Shown here: positions 1-9,011 of the stretch, in pieces | Numbering within the stretch: the stretch's first letter is position 1 | How the letters are laid out: each line of letters starts with the position of its first letter | Assembly: GCA_003024985.2 (NCBI GenBank) | Contig: PXIH01S0000785.1 | Length of the DNA: 16,869 nt | Strand: one strand, 5' to 3' | DNA from: Euperipatoides rowelli | Lineage: Eukaryota > Onychophora > Udeonychophora > Euonychophora > Peripatopsidae | Made by a program: the position numbers and the translations under genes | The notes under the pieces: generated by a model | The model's database searches: none | The model's input: only the letters and a program-made list of their open reading frames with translations | Told to the model about the DNA's origin: nothing

Positions 1-430
1 TTTTGGGGGGGAGAGACAGCTATGACAAATTGATTGTTAATTATTTATTCGGTTACATTAGCTCGCTCATGCAAGAAATTAGCTGTGTTATCTTTGCGTG
101 TTGTTTACTTTCATAGTAGGCCTTTACTAGTCATTGGTCAACTCTCCTTGCATGTGTGAATTAATGATAATTTATTCATGTTTTGTTTTGCATGTGTATG
201 TGTGTGAGGGCTCTTTGCTATTTAAGAGCATTGCACACATGCTTTGGAGTCTTACTCGTTGGATATGACACGCATCATTACAACAAGCTTTATTTATTTG
301 TACATTTTATTTTTGTGGCTGGAATGACATGTTATCCCTAAGGTTGTAATTGCTTTTATGTTGTACTTTTTTACAGCGAGTTACTGTTTTGTTTATGCAG
401 TTGTTTCCATTAAATAAACGTTATTGAAAA
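1..430 (+). mobile_element. Possible LTR of a plus-strand retrotransposon (solo or 3' LTR)
   Basis: The window opens with a T4G7AGAGA purine tract resembling the polypurine tract that precedes a 3' LTR. Downstream are a TATA-like TATTTAAG at 219-226, lying in a small hairpin (GCTCTT 210-215 with AAGAGC 224-229), and an AATAAA polyadenylation signal at 413-418 about 190 bases later. That order (promoter, short transcribed stretch, poly(A) signal) is what an LTR carries. GCATGTGT repeats (about 151 and 191) and an inverted GCACACATGC (about 231-241) surround the TATA-like box. No coding sequence is seen. TG...CA ends are not defined, no second LTR is present, and the internal region would lie outside the window. 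An unrelated promoter or chance AT-rich matches are alternatives. Confidence 0.28.
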
Positions 431-627
431 TCCAATCACATTAATTTTTCATTTAGCAGACTATCACTTCACATTTATTTGAAAACCAATCCAATCATTC
501 AATTAATTGATTAATAAATCAGTTTTCTACATCTCACTTGATATATTCAAAGTAAGCCAAAGTTAAAAATAAATGGCAGTTGAAAAATTCTGAGATTAAC
601 AATCATTTCACTAGATTTGAAAGCCAC

Positions 628-1522
628 TTGCTTCATAACTGCCTCACATTCAATGAGAAGCAGACACTATCAAACTCCTTTTGAGCATTGCTAAAGGGAA
701 AAAAACTAAGTTGAATGTACAGGAATTGATATGGTGTCTGCAATGGTCAGTCTACTAATGGATTGTCCTGTTGCTATCCCTATTTTTTCTATGCAATGAC
801 TAATTCTAAATATATGAAAAAAAATATCATAGATAAGAATGGTGATTGTCTTGATAATTGCTGATGGTTTTATGGTAATATCTCATATTAAGTGTAAAAA
901 TGTCACAGCACAAGTTAAAGAGATCATGTCTGGCATCTGTTTGATGACTCTCTGATATGCAGATAACATATTTATTATGAAAGTACAAAGTGTGACATTG
1001 AGTGAAAGTGTACATGAGACACATAAGGTGATTATCTGATTTATGGTCAAGAAAATTATGATTTTCTTCTCTCTTTGAACTTTGAAATTTTTTTTCACAG
1101 CCAACTCTAACGAGACTTGAACTATCTATTGAGTGAAAGATCTCTTAACACATGCATGCAAATTTGTGCTTCTGTAACAAATATATCACGATTTGTGCAA
1201 TAGGAAGATACATGCTAAGTAGACATGATCTTTTCTATCCCTCGTACATTCATAACATATTTGCACTTTATATGACCTTTTACCCTAACAGGGCATAATC
1301 AGTCTCTGTACTTCTTTTTCTAAAAAAAAATTAACCTCATTTTATTTATCACAAAGATAAAATGAGGAGAACCACAATATGTCAATCCATTAGTAGACTG
1401 CCCATTAGGGAAGCCACGGTAATTCAAATATTTTTCACTAGGGCTTTTTTTTATGAGTGCTTCTCAAAATAGAGTTTGATTAACATTCACTTTTAAGGGA
1501 ATGCAAGACTGTTATGAAGCAA
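628..1522. repeat. ~0.9-kb segment with long imperfect terminal inverted repeats
   Basis: The left arm, 628-765, aligns to the reverse complement of 1383-1522 along roughly 138-140 bp. The inner end is a perfect 18-bp match (748-765 against 1383-1400, CAGTCTACTAATGGATTG and its complement). The outer end is a 12-bp match (TTGCTTCATAAC). Shorter blocks such as ATCAAACTC and TTTTGAG fall between them in the same order. The arms have diverged by substitutions and small indels, so this is an old structure. The ~615-bp interior has no credible coding frame. The layout fits a foldback or TIR-type non-autonomous DNA transposon, but no target-site duplication is visible at the outer ends. Confidence 0.7.
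1335..1367. repeat. Short perfect hairpin (11-bp stem)
   Basis: CCTCATTTTAT at 1335-1345 pairs exactly with ATAAAATGAGG at 1357-1367 across an 11-nt AT-rich loop. It lies just inside the right arm of the 628-1522 inverted-repeat segment. It could be a subterminal hairpin of that element. No function can be assigned. Confidence 0.6.
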
Positions 1523-3168
1523 TTGTCTTACATGAAATTGAGATTTTCCATGGACTAAAATTTAGTCTTTAGGCAAAGGGTTAAATTTGAATCATCAATA
1601 AAACAAGTAAAAAAAAAAAGAAAAAAAAAACTTATATAAAGCTATTTGTTAAATTGTCATTTTATTTTATAGTCCAACCTCATCAATAAAAAAAATCCAG
1701 CATTACAAATTTAAAATGACTACCCCCCCCCCCCCACTATTTGTTGTAGATTTGGATGTTAAGTTGCTAATTTAATATTTTCTTTGTCTGATAAGAGAAT
1801 TATCATTATGAAAAATTAATATTAAAAAAAAAATTGTAATTAAACATAATGCATGACGTCAACAAAAATATGAGTAAGAATGAGCAATAATATCAAAAGG
1901 ACATTAAAAAAAAAGATGTCTTCAAGATGATGAGTCAGAAGTAATTACTAGACAAATTAGTTATTACTAGTAATTATTATTATTACAGAGTACAATGGAG
2001 AGGAAATGTTTCATAATATCTTTGAATAGCTGTCAAATGAAAAAAAAAATCATGCTTCGGAATTAATAAAATAATGTATTTGCTTTATTAATAAGAAAGA
2101 TATGATATCCTGTCTGTATAGCATCAAAATAAATTCCATGAAACAAACAAGAGAAATAGAAACTCAATGGCTGATTATTTGCTGCTATTGTTATCTGAAA
2201 ACACCAACCTCTAACAAACAGTTTAATAAAAGAAATGACATATTTGTAAGATGAGACAAAATTCAAATATAATAAAATATAAACAATAAACCCATAATTA
2301 AAATAAAAATAAAATCGAAATGATTTATAGTGCGTTCAATTAACAAGTAAGTAGGATGAAGTAGAACATTTATTTATTTACTTTTGTTACCAAACTCAGC
2401 ACAAGACCAGCTTATAGTAAGGTAGTGGCACTCAGAAAACATAAATACAAATAATAAACAACAACAAAAAAAAAAAAGAAGAAGAAAAATGAAAGATTTG
2501 AGTTGGTGGAAGAATTATTATTACGTAAATGGGAGAAATTTTAAGTTAATTGCAATATTTGATTAGATTGATTGATACAGTAAGGAAGGTAGTATTGAAA
2601 GGAGGTAAAATAAATAAATTCATGATGTTTACTAAGTTGTTGGGTATGAACAGTAATATTGATAGTAGAAAGTAATATAATGGACAGAATGTGAAGTTTT
2701 GTAGAAAAATGCAAGGCCAGTAGTGTCAAGGTTTATCAATGAGAAGGAATTTTGAAATAAGTACAGAGTTGTTATAGGAGAGAAAGTATCAGTTGGAAAC
2801 TTGCGAAGTTTATAAAAGCTAGATAGGCAAGAAATTTGAATTGGATGGATGCTATAGTCTATAGAGTATAGATTTTGTGTTAGTAGAAGAAGAGTAAGCA
2901 CAGATAAATTGTGGAAGACCACTACATGTCAATTTAATTTTATTACCAAATCAACATGATTTAATTTTGTTATAACAAAACCAAATTTTTCTTGTGAGAT
3001 TTACTTTAGGGTCACACCGTCACAGTAGCCTATGATTTAATGTAATGTAATGGATTGGACATTATTAACTAAAATCTAAATTGATTGGTTATTAAAATTC
3101 CAAGGAAAGCATATTTTTAATTTAAAAAAAAAAAAGCATTTGACACTTTCTCTGCATTTTTTGAACTC
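1523..3168. other. AT-rich non-coding stretch; C13 run and purine-rich segment
   Basis: No gene is recognised. The stretch contains A-rich runs near 1610-1632, a C13 homopolymer at 1723-1735, and a segment at about 2470-2900 in which the plus strand is strongly purine-rich (many GAAG, GGAG and AGAG words). Open frames on both strands in the purine-rich part are short, low in complexity and match no family I know. The strand asymmetry could reflect an old transcribed repeat. Confidence 0.5.
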
Positions 3169-3232
3169 AGGAGTCCCAAGTGGACTATTCCATTATCTCC
3201 ATATCAGTCGCATAGGTCCAAATAGGACTCCT
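3169..3232. repeat. 64-nt imperfect hairpin
   Basis: AGGAGTCC at 3169-3176 and GGACTCCT at 3225-3232 are exact inverted copies. A second inner TGGAC/GGTCC pairing keeps the same register, so the segment can fold into an interrupted stem. It has slightly higher GC content than its surroundings. It may be the relic of a palindromic repeat. No transcript or protein signal is seen. Confidence 0.45.
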
Positions 3233-3396
3233 ATCAATTAATTAGCAAGGTGTAAGAAAATCAATTTTTTTTTCATATTACAATATAGATTTCATATTTG
3301 TAAATAAAAGTAAATGTGATGCTACGACTTAAATCTAAAATCATTTATTTGTTTATATTATTAGTATACCATGCACGTACACTCGTACAGTATATT

Positions 3397-3420
3397 TCAC
3401 ACACACACACACACACACCA
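3397..3420. repeat. CA dinucleotide microsatellite
   Basis: About ten consecutive CA units follow a TTTCA context, inside AT-rich non-coding DNA. Confidence 0.9.
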
Positions 3421-3770
3421 ATGGCATTATAGGCTTTTTTTTCTTGTAAAATGCATGTTATATGCAAGAACAATGTAGCCTAAATAAACTTTGTGCTGCA
3501 TATTATTCAAAGGAACTGTTATACCAAGAATTAAAAAATTCAATCTATCAGTTGGACGCAATATACAAAGATGCATGTTATATGTAAATGTCTTCATATC
3601 CTTTGTGGGCCAGAGGACATATTGTAAAACTTAATTATTTTCTTTAATGTTAATTATAGAGTCCAATTTGCATACTCTATAGTGTGTATTATGTTATATA
3701 TTTACAATAAACCTGAAAATAATAATAGAATAATAATATATGCAGGAAATTACTGCTGTAGTAAATAATA

Positions 3771-4058
3771 ATGTTATCCAGGGGTGTCTAAATGCAGGGA
3801 GCCTGGGAGCCATGGCTCCTGAAAAATATGAGCTGGCTCCTGAAAAAAAAAGATTAATTTTAATGTTTAATGACCATCACCAATAACATCAGTATAATAA
3901 AGTTTNTCTAAAAATTAAATACATAAGTTACAATAGTTTTTCTTGCTTTATCAATAATTGTTACCCCCCTTTTTCCTTTTTGGCACTTCTTACCTGGCTC
4001 CTAACAATTTTTGCCGGCTCCTGAACTTTTGGAAGATTTGGACACCCCTGATGTTATC
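3771..4058. mobile_element. hAT-type miniature element (3779-4050) with perfect 8-bp target-site duplication
   Basis: The element is 272 bp, from CAGGGGTGTC at 3779 to GACACCCCTG at 4050. Its ends are inverted copies (left CAGGGGTGTCTAAAT, right reverse complement CAGGGGTGTCCAAAT). It is flanked directly by identical 8-bp copies of ATGTTATC at 3771-3778 and 4051-4058. An 8-bp duplication with a CAGGGG-type terminus is the signature of hAT-superfamily insertion. Subterminal GGCTCCTGAA-like motifs recur near both ends (about 3814-3843 and 3995-4025), as expected for transposase-binding repeats. There is no transposase frame, so it would need a transposase supplied elsewhere. The intact duplication suggests a fairly recent insertion. 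One N lies at 3906. Confidence 0.88.
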
Positions 4059-4418
4059 TACCAGTAATATAAATACTAATTTACAGTTTATATAAAGTGA
4101 AAAACAACTTTCATTCCACTTTATTTTTTTAAAATATTAGTGTGTCATCGACATATTAAAAAAACAGCAGAATTTTAAAATTAAAAATGATTACCGTATT
4201 ATAATTCTATCAATATATTATCTAAATATCCAGAATTATTTATAACAACAAAATTCCCCTAAATTGTCTCCCAAATATAAACTATACTAATACTATTTTT
4301 AATACAATATACATTTCTAATTTAAAAGAGAGGGGTAAGTAACCAGGTTAATTATTGAATGAAATGTTTCTGGAAGGAAGGTATTATAATACTGTATTTA
4401 AAACAAAAAGGTACATAC
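4059..4418. other. AT-rich DNA, probably intron of the minus-strand USP53/54-like gene
   Basis: This lies immediately 3' of the exon at 4419-4553 in transcript sense. It begins (read on the minus strand) with a GTATGT donor at 4418-4413 and is then very AT-rich. No further exon matching the next part of the ubiquitin-hydrolase-like domain could be found here or in the rest of the left part of the window, so the intron probably runs past the hAT insertion. Confidence 0.55.
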
Positions 4419-4553
4419 AAAACATTCTGCAGCATCATCCATTAGACCAAGTTGGAACCGTTGTTGATCATAGAATGTCTCAGCCAGAGCTCTACGGAGT
4501 GCATCAGGAGGAAGAGCAGACTCATCACTGTATTGAAGCTGGGCAAATAATTC
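4419..4553 (-). CDS. USP53/54: Internal exon of a USP53/USP54 (Echinus)-like ubiquitin carboxyl-terminal hydrolase-like protein
   Basis: This 135-bp exon encodes 45 residues in phase 0 at both ends. Its translation runs from ELFAQLQ through [15 protein letters not shown] to [15 protein letters not shown]. That last block is the highly conserved part of the USP domain in vertebrate USP53/USP54 and Drosophila Echinus, lying between the N-terminal Cys-box region and the zinc-binding/His-box part. No catalytic residue falls in this exon. Vertebrate USP53 and USP54 are regarded as lacking hydrolase activity, and in this family the proteins act at cell junctions and in signalling (family knowledge). 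The acceptor is a T-rich tract ending in AG at 4554-4555, and the donor is GTATGT at 4413-4418. Base composition is clearly GC-richer than its surroundings. The frame is uninterrupted. Whether the gene is closer to USP53, USP54 or a pre-duplication orthologue cannot be told from 45 residues. Neighbouring exons were not found in the window. Confidence 0.85.
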
Positions 4554-4959
4554 CTAAATAAAGAGAAATGTAAAGAAAAAAATTAAATTTAATGGAATCT
4601 AATAAGTTTTTATTTTATTTTTAAAAAACTTCACTTTAAATATTTCTTCATATGGTGATGTTATGAAAAAAAAAAATTATTTTTACTATTTTTTTTATAT
4701 AATGAAAAAAAATACTGTGGAATGTTTATGAAAGGAAAAAAAATCACTGTAATAAAAGTTATACTTAAAAAATAAATTCACTGCATTAACAAATTTGGAT
4801 TAAAAGTAAAAGGCAAATTGATTACTATCTAGACTCTAGAGGAATTCAATATGCTTGATCAATTACAATATATATGAAACCAATTTATTAGTAAGTCTAT
4901 TTTCTATTTCTTTATAACAAAATAGCCATTACCCCATTAATCAATCATTCATTTAATCT
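4554..4959. other. AT-rich stretch, probably intron upstream of the USP53/54-like exon
   Basis: The minus-strand acceptor tract of the exon lies at about 4555-4570. Beyond it the sequence is A- and T-run rich (several A8-A10 runs) with no coding signal. Nothing else is recognised. Confidence 0.5.
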
Positions 4960-5385
4960 ATCTTTCTATCTATTTATCTAATTATTTATCTAACGGTCTA
5001 TCTATCTATCTGTTTGTCATATTATGAATTATGATTATCTATTATCTGTTTGTCTATTATGATTATCTATTATCTGTTTATCTATTATCTATCTATCTGA
5101 TATCTATCTATCTGATATCTATCTATCTGATATCTACCTGTCTATTATATATCTGTCTGTTATCTATCATTCATCTATCTACCTATCTATCTACTGTATC
5201 CATCTATACTGTATCTATACAATGTATCTATCTTTACTGTATCTATCTCTATCAACAGTATATATCAACAGTATCTATTAACAGTAGGCTATCTATCAAC
5301 AGTATCTATCTATCAACAGTATCTATCTATCAACAGTATCTGTCTATAAACATTATCTATCAACAGTATCTATCTATCTATTTAT

Positions 5386-5457
<72 letters not shown>
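4960..5457. repeat. TATC/GATA tetranucleotide microsatellite, interrupted, with derived CAACAGTATC units
   Basis: TATC units begin near 4960 and continue with point changes to about 5200. A middle zone follows in which a longer word, CAACAGTATCTATC, repeats several times (about 5250-5370). The array then ends in an almost perfect run of about 18 TATC units from about 5385 to 5457. The long plus-strand frame across this region, rich in Ile, Tyr, Leu and Ser, is an artefact of translating the repeat. The graded purity suggests repeated expansion at the right end. Confidence 0.92.
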
Positions 5458-5879
5458 ATCCATTTGTCTATTTAAATAAAACGAAATATGAAATTGTCAT
5501 AATAAATGGTAATAATTGCTATTATAATATTTATTTACAGTATTTATTAAATCTAAAGCATATCAAATTGCCGATAAAAAAAAAACTATTAAAATAAATA
5601 CTCAGCCTAATAAATAATTATCAAATTACGTCACAAGTAGGTTATTGCTTTTAGACAGGGCCAGATACAGTGTTGCCAGTTGTCCTTTTTATTCAACAAG
5701 AAAATAAATTTCTAGTAGTAAATAATTTTAATGGCATAAATATTATAGAACTATTTGAATTGTTTGATGTCTTTTATTATGATACAAAAATTCAAATTTG
5801 CTATATTGTGTATACTGTAAATATTTTTTAATCATTCCAAAGATGTTTGATAAGTTGCTTAAATTTCTAGGACCCAGCC
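5458..5879. other. AT-rich non-coding DNA
   Basis: I see no gene, inverted repeat or known repeat between the microsatellite and the 85-bp tandem array. Confidence 0.5.
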
Positions 5880-6675
5880 TGAAAAGGTCACCTTTAAACA
5901 TACTTATTTGGTGAAGCAGGAATATGTTGTAAAACTATGAAAAGGAAGAATGACCCTGTTAATTTTAAGCCAGTCTGTCACATCACTCACATGTTCATTT
6001 AGTGAAGCAGGATATGTTGCGCAAGAGTGCGGAGAAGGGAGAATGACCTTGTTCATTTTAAGCCAGTATGTCACACTCATTTAGTGAAGCAGGGAAATGT
6101 TGCACAAATATGAGGAAAAAGAATGACCTTGTTCTTTTTAAGCCAGTATGTCACATGCTCATTTAGTGAGGCAAAGGGAAATGTTGCCCAAGTATGAGAA
6201 GGAAGAATGACCTATTAATTTTAAGCCAGTATGTCACATGCTCATTAAGTGAGGCATGGATATGTTGCACAAGTATGACAAGGAAGAATGACCTTGTTCA
6301 TTTTAAGCCAGTATGACACATGATCATATAGTGAAGCAGGGAAATGTTTCACAAGTATGAGGAGAAGGAAGAATGATCTTGTTCATTTTAAGACAGAATG
6401 TTGTTCATTTTAAGACATAATGTTGTTCATTTAGTGAAGCAGGGAAATGTTGAACAAATAAAAGAAGGAAGAATGACCTTGTTCATTTCAAGCCAGTATA
6501 TGACATGCTTAGTTAGTGAAACAAATATGAGAATGGTAAATAACTGTGCTGTCCAATTTATGCCAGTTTATCACATAGCCTACTTATTTATTGAAGACTT
6601 GAAGTGTACCAGTATGAGGAGAACGGAGAATGACTGCTGTCCATTTATGTCATTATTTCACAATAGCTAAAGCAG
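5880..6675. repeat. Minisatellite: about nine copies of a ~85-bp unit
   Basis: The landmark GAATGACC-like word starts at 5948, 6041, 6121, 6205, 6286, 6371, 6471, 6531 and 6628, giving spacings of 93, 80, 84, 81, 85, 100, 60 and 97 bp. Each full unit reads in order: GAATGACCTTGTTCATTTTA, AGCCAGTATGTCACATGCTC, then a segment around ATTTAGTGAAGCAGGGAAAT, then a GTTGCACAAGTATGAG-like tail and a GGAGAAGGAA spacer. A half unit lies on the left (about 5890-5947), and isolated decayed pieces (near 6969) lie on the right. The sixth unit has a partial internal duplication and the later units are more diverged. Frames are not maintained between copies, so it does not look protein-coding. Confidence 0.93.
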
Positions 6676-7380
6676 TCATTCGTTGGCTATATGTTTTTAA
6701 AATGTTACCTTGGGCTATTTCTGAAATAATTGCAGTTCCAAAGCTTACTATATACAGTTGACTAGCTATCTTTAAAGCTTTTTTTTTTTTCAAATAAATT
6801 TTTAAAAACTTATCCCCAGGGCCAAGAAATTTATAGGGAGAAAAAAATAGCGCTTTCAAGTAAATTGAAATCATTTTTTCTAGGATGAGTGATCAAGGAG
6901 TAGGAAACCATACCAATAGAAAAATGTATGAATATTGATTCATACATTTTTACTCTTTTATTATACAGATGCTCATTTAGCGAATCAGGGAGGCATCATT
7001 AATGATTATGTGTATGATCATTTATACACTTTTGGATTAAAATATTTGCTCTGACCTGCTTAATGATCAATATAATAATGCATTGACATGTGTTTCTTTT
7101 ACTGTAATCAAATTATTGTAAATTACATCTTGACTAAAATCTTTGAAATGTATAAAAATATATATTTATTAATATATTAATTTCTAATTTCTTTACCAAT
7201 TTGCCAACTGGAGAATGCAATGCAGAAGCTTAAAAAAATCTTTTAAATTTAGAACTTTTTATTTAACTAAAATGATAAAAAGAAAAGGACAAATGAATGG
7301 GGAAAAAATCTTAGCATGTTCAATAGAATCCATTGATTCTATTTAATTATTTAAGGTCTTTTAATAAATCCAAGCATAAT
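6676..7380. other. AT-rich stretch with two perfect 4-nt-loop hairpins
   Basis: No gene is seen. One perfect 14-bp hairpin lies at 6920-6951 (AAAAATGTATGAAT, loop ATTG, and its complement). A 9-bp perfect hairpin lies at 7322-7343 (AATAGAATC, loop CATT, and its complement). A fragment similar to the 85-bp array unit (TCATTTAGCGAATCAGGGAG) begins near 6974. Confidence 0.5.
6920..6951. repeat. Perfect 14-bp stem hairpin with 4-nt loop
   Basis: The arms at 6920-6933 and 6938-6951 are exact inverted complements around ATTG. The sequence is AT-rich and too short for a microRNA precursor. It has no flanking terminator context that would be meaningful in an animal genome. Confidence 0.7.
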
Positions 7381-7766
7381 AATATCCTCGCTGCTATATG
7401 TGTGATAGGTTACACACTGTTATAATCCAAATGTTTAAGCACTGTTATACCTACAGTTTATGACAAGTCTATCGCAATTTTCTTCTTTAATTTACGTAGC
7501 ATAAAATATCAAAATGTCCAGTTCACTTTTCCTACTGNTAAAAAAAATATATATAAAAACTTTCACTCACCCACAGTTGGCCAACTTACATACGTTCAGA
7601 CAAGTATTTGAGTTATCCGTTCTGATAACAAACACTGGTGCAAATATCTCACTGCTATAATTGGTTACACACTGTTATAAGCGATGTTATGCAGTTTATG
7701 ACGAGTCTATCGCGATTTTATTCTTAGCATAAAATATCAAAATGCCCAGTTCACTTTTCCTACTGA
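7381..7766. repeat. Pair of diverged direct repeats (7381-7538 and 7643-7766)
   Basis: Copy 1 (158 bp) and copy 2 (124 bp) share, in the same order, AATATC-TC-CTGCTATA, GGTTACACACTGTTATAA, AGTTTATGAC-AGTCTATCGC, AGCATAAAATATCAAAATG and CCAGTTCACTTTTCCTACTG. Copy 1 has about 30 bp extra in the middle. The 104-bp spacer is unrelated. An N at 7538 marks the end of copy 1. The arrangement could be a local duplication or the short LTRs of a very small element. No primer-binding site or polypurine tract is evident. Confidence 0.8.
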
Positions 7767-7868
7767 TGGTTACTTTATTCTTTTACTATCCATGGTTTTC
7801 TTCAGCCTTGGTATCGGATGATTGTGTTACGCCAGTGACGAATGGACTCCTCCGAGCTCGAAAATAAT

Positions 7869-7974
7869 AAGTTATTGTGTTTCTCTGAACATTATAAATA
7901 CTAAAATAACTCCTTGTTGCTCTGAACACAATACTGTATATATATATAACTCCATGTTGCTCTGAACACAATAA
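7869..7974. repeat. Triplicated ~40-bp unit
   Basis: ATAACTCC(A/T)TGTTGCTCTGAACACAAT-like units lie at about 7871-7891 (partial), 7906-7932 and 7946-7973. The last two are 40 bp apart. A short TA run sits between copies two and three. The minus-strand frame across it repeats a related peptide three times only because the DNA repeats. Confidence 0.75.
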
Positions 7975-8480
7975 GGATTCACAGGCTAGGTGCTTCTATG
8001 GACCTCCTGGCTAATATCCGTGACTACTAGTCTTCTTTAAAATATGAGAAATAAAAATAATGAGCTCCCAATGTACTATAGTACTCCACTCTTGGATGTC
8101 AGGCACTCTAATACTTTACAAAATTAATAGATCTTGGCTGGCATTTGCATGGACCGGAAAAATATGTTATCTTTTAAAATATTCTTGGAATATTCTTTAT
8201 TCCCACTTAAATTATTTCTAAAAATATCTGCTACATTTTAACTTCCTTGCTACTATTTTATGATTATTTCAGAAGGTCGCAAAGGCGATTTCTACCTTCT
8301 GCTAGCGATACATAGGTGTTGACTCTTCAACTGCCGCTTGTCATCTCTCCACTACTCTAGCTCTGTCTTATTTTCTTACTGTTCGATTTGGTCTGTGCTT
8401 TTTTCTCTTGATATGCAAATTTCTCCCTCTTACAACTCTCATTCTCACTCTCCTATTGGCTGACTATTTTTCTTGTTCAT
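7975..8480. other. Pyrimidine-rich, slightly GC-richer stretch with octamer and CCAAT motifs; no gene recognised
   Basis: About 8270-8301 can form a hairpin (CAGAAGGT with ACCTTCTG). From about 8330 to 8470 the plus strand is CT-rich. Read on the minus strand there is a CCAAT box at 8459-8455, followed 35 bp later by the octamer ATTTGCAT at 8420-8413. This is the usual relative order in a polymerase II promoter, but no clear TATA box or reading frame follows. Chance occurrence is likely. Confidence 0.3.
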
Positions 8481-9011
8481 AGACTGTACGGCATCAAACC
8501 ATTTTTGACTAATATTATTGTAAAATTAAAAATAAGTCATGTGACCTTGTTTAAAATAAATGACTATAAATATTATGAATATAATATTTATATAGGCTAA
8601 TTTTACAATTTAAAATATTTATTTTACTTTTTTTTTTATATAAACTTGAAAATTGTTTTGTTTTATCTAATAGTTTTATAATAAGAGGGCCTGATTACAA
8701 ACTCTCTTTAATTTAGAAACTCTATCAAGAGGGGGAAAACAATTTTTCATCGAAATAAAAATGGTGGAATATTAATTTGACTAATGATGTAGTTACTTGA
8801 GCTCTTTCTCAATTTTCAAGAGAAACCTTAATAGCTTTCTACATTGTAACAATGATTTTTATAATGTTGCCTCTGTATTACAGTAACGGTGTTTTATTAT
8901 TTTTACTTTATTATGTACTTTATTATTACTTTATATTATGTAATAGGCACCAAAACTTAAACATTATTGCTAAATAAATAAATAATAAAACTGATGAACA
9001 AAGAGATTACG
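8481..9011. other. AT-rich non-coding DNA
   Basis: I see no gene. A weak inverted repeat (TTGTAAAATTA near 8518 and TAATTTTACAA near 8600) is the only structure noticed, and it is compatible with chance in DNA this AT-rich. Confidence 0.45.

Noticed and set aside
883-1104. Minus-strand 73- and 65-codon frames
   Set aside because: Overlapping low-complexity frames inside the 628-1522 foldback segment, with no recognisable domain.
4355-4561. Plus-strand 68-codon frame over the USP53/54-like exon
   Set aside because: It is the antisense shadow of the minus-strand exon, which has conserved protein similarity and splice sites.
5031-5597. 188-codon plus-strand frame rich in Ile, Tyr, Leu and Ser
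   Set aside because: It is the translation of the TATC microsatellite and its flanks; no domain and no codon pattern of a gene.
6398-6670. 90-codon plus-strand frame
   Set aside because: Covers the end of the 85-bp tandem array; the frame is not maintained between copies.
7575-7645. Possible small minus-strand exon (AG acceptor near TTGCACCAG, donor-like GTGAGT) encoding a short Cys-containing peptide
   Set aside because: Lies in the spacer of a direct repeat, has no homology I recognise, and splice-like motifs of this strength are common by chance.
7786-7971. 61-codon minus-strand frame with a repeated peptide
   Set aside because: The peptide repetition comes from the 40-bp DNA triplicate; no homology.
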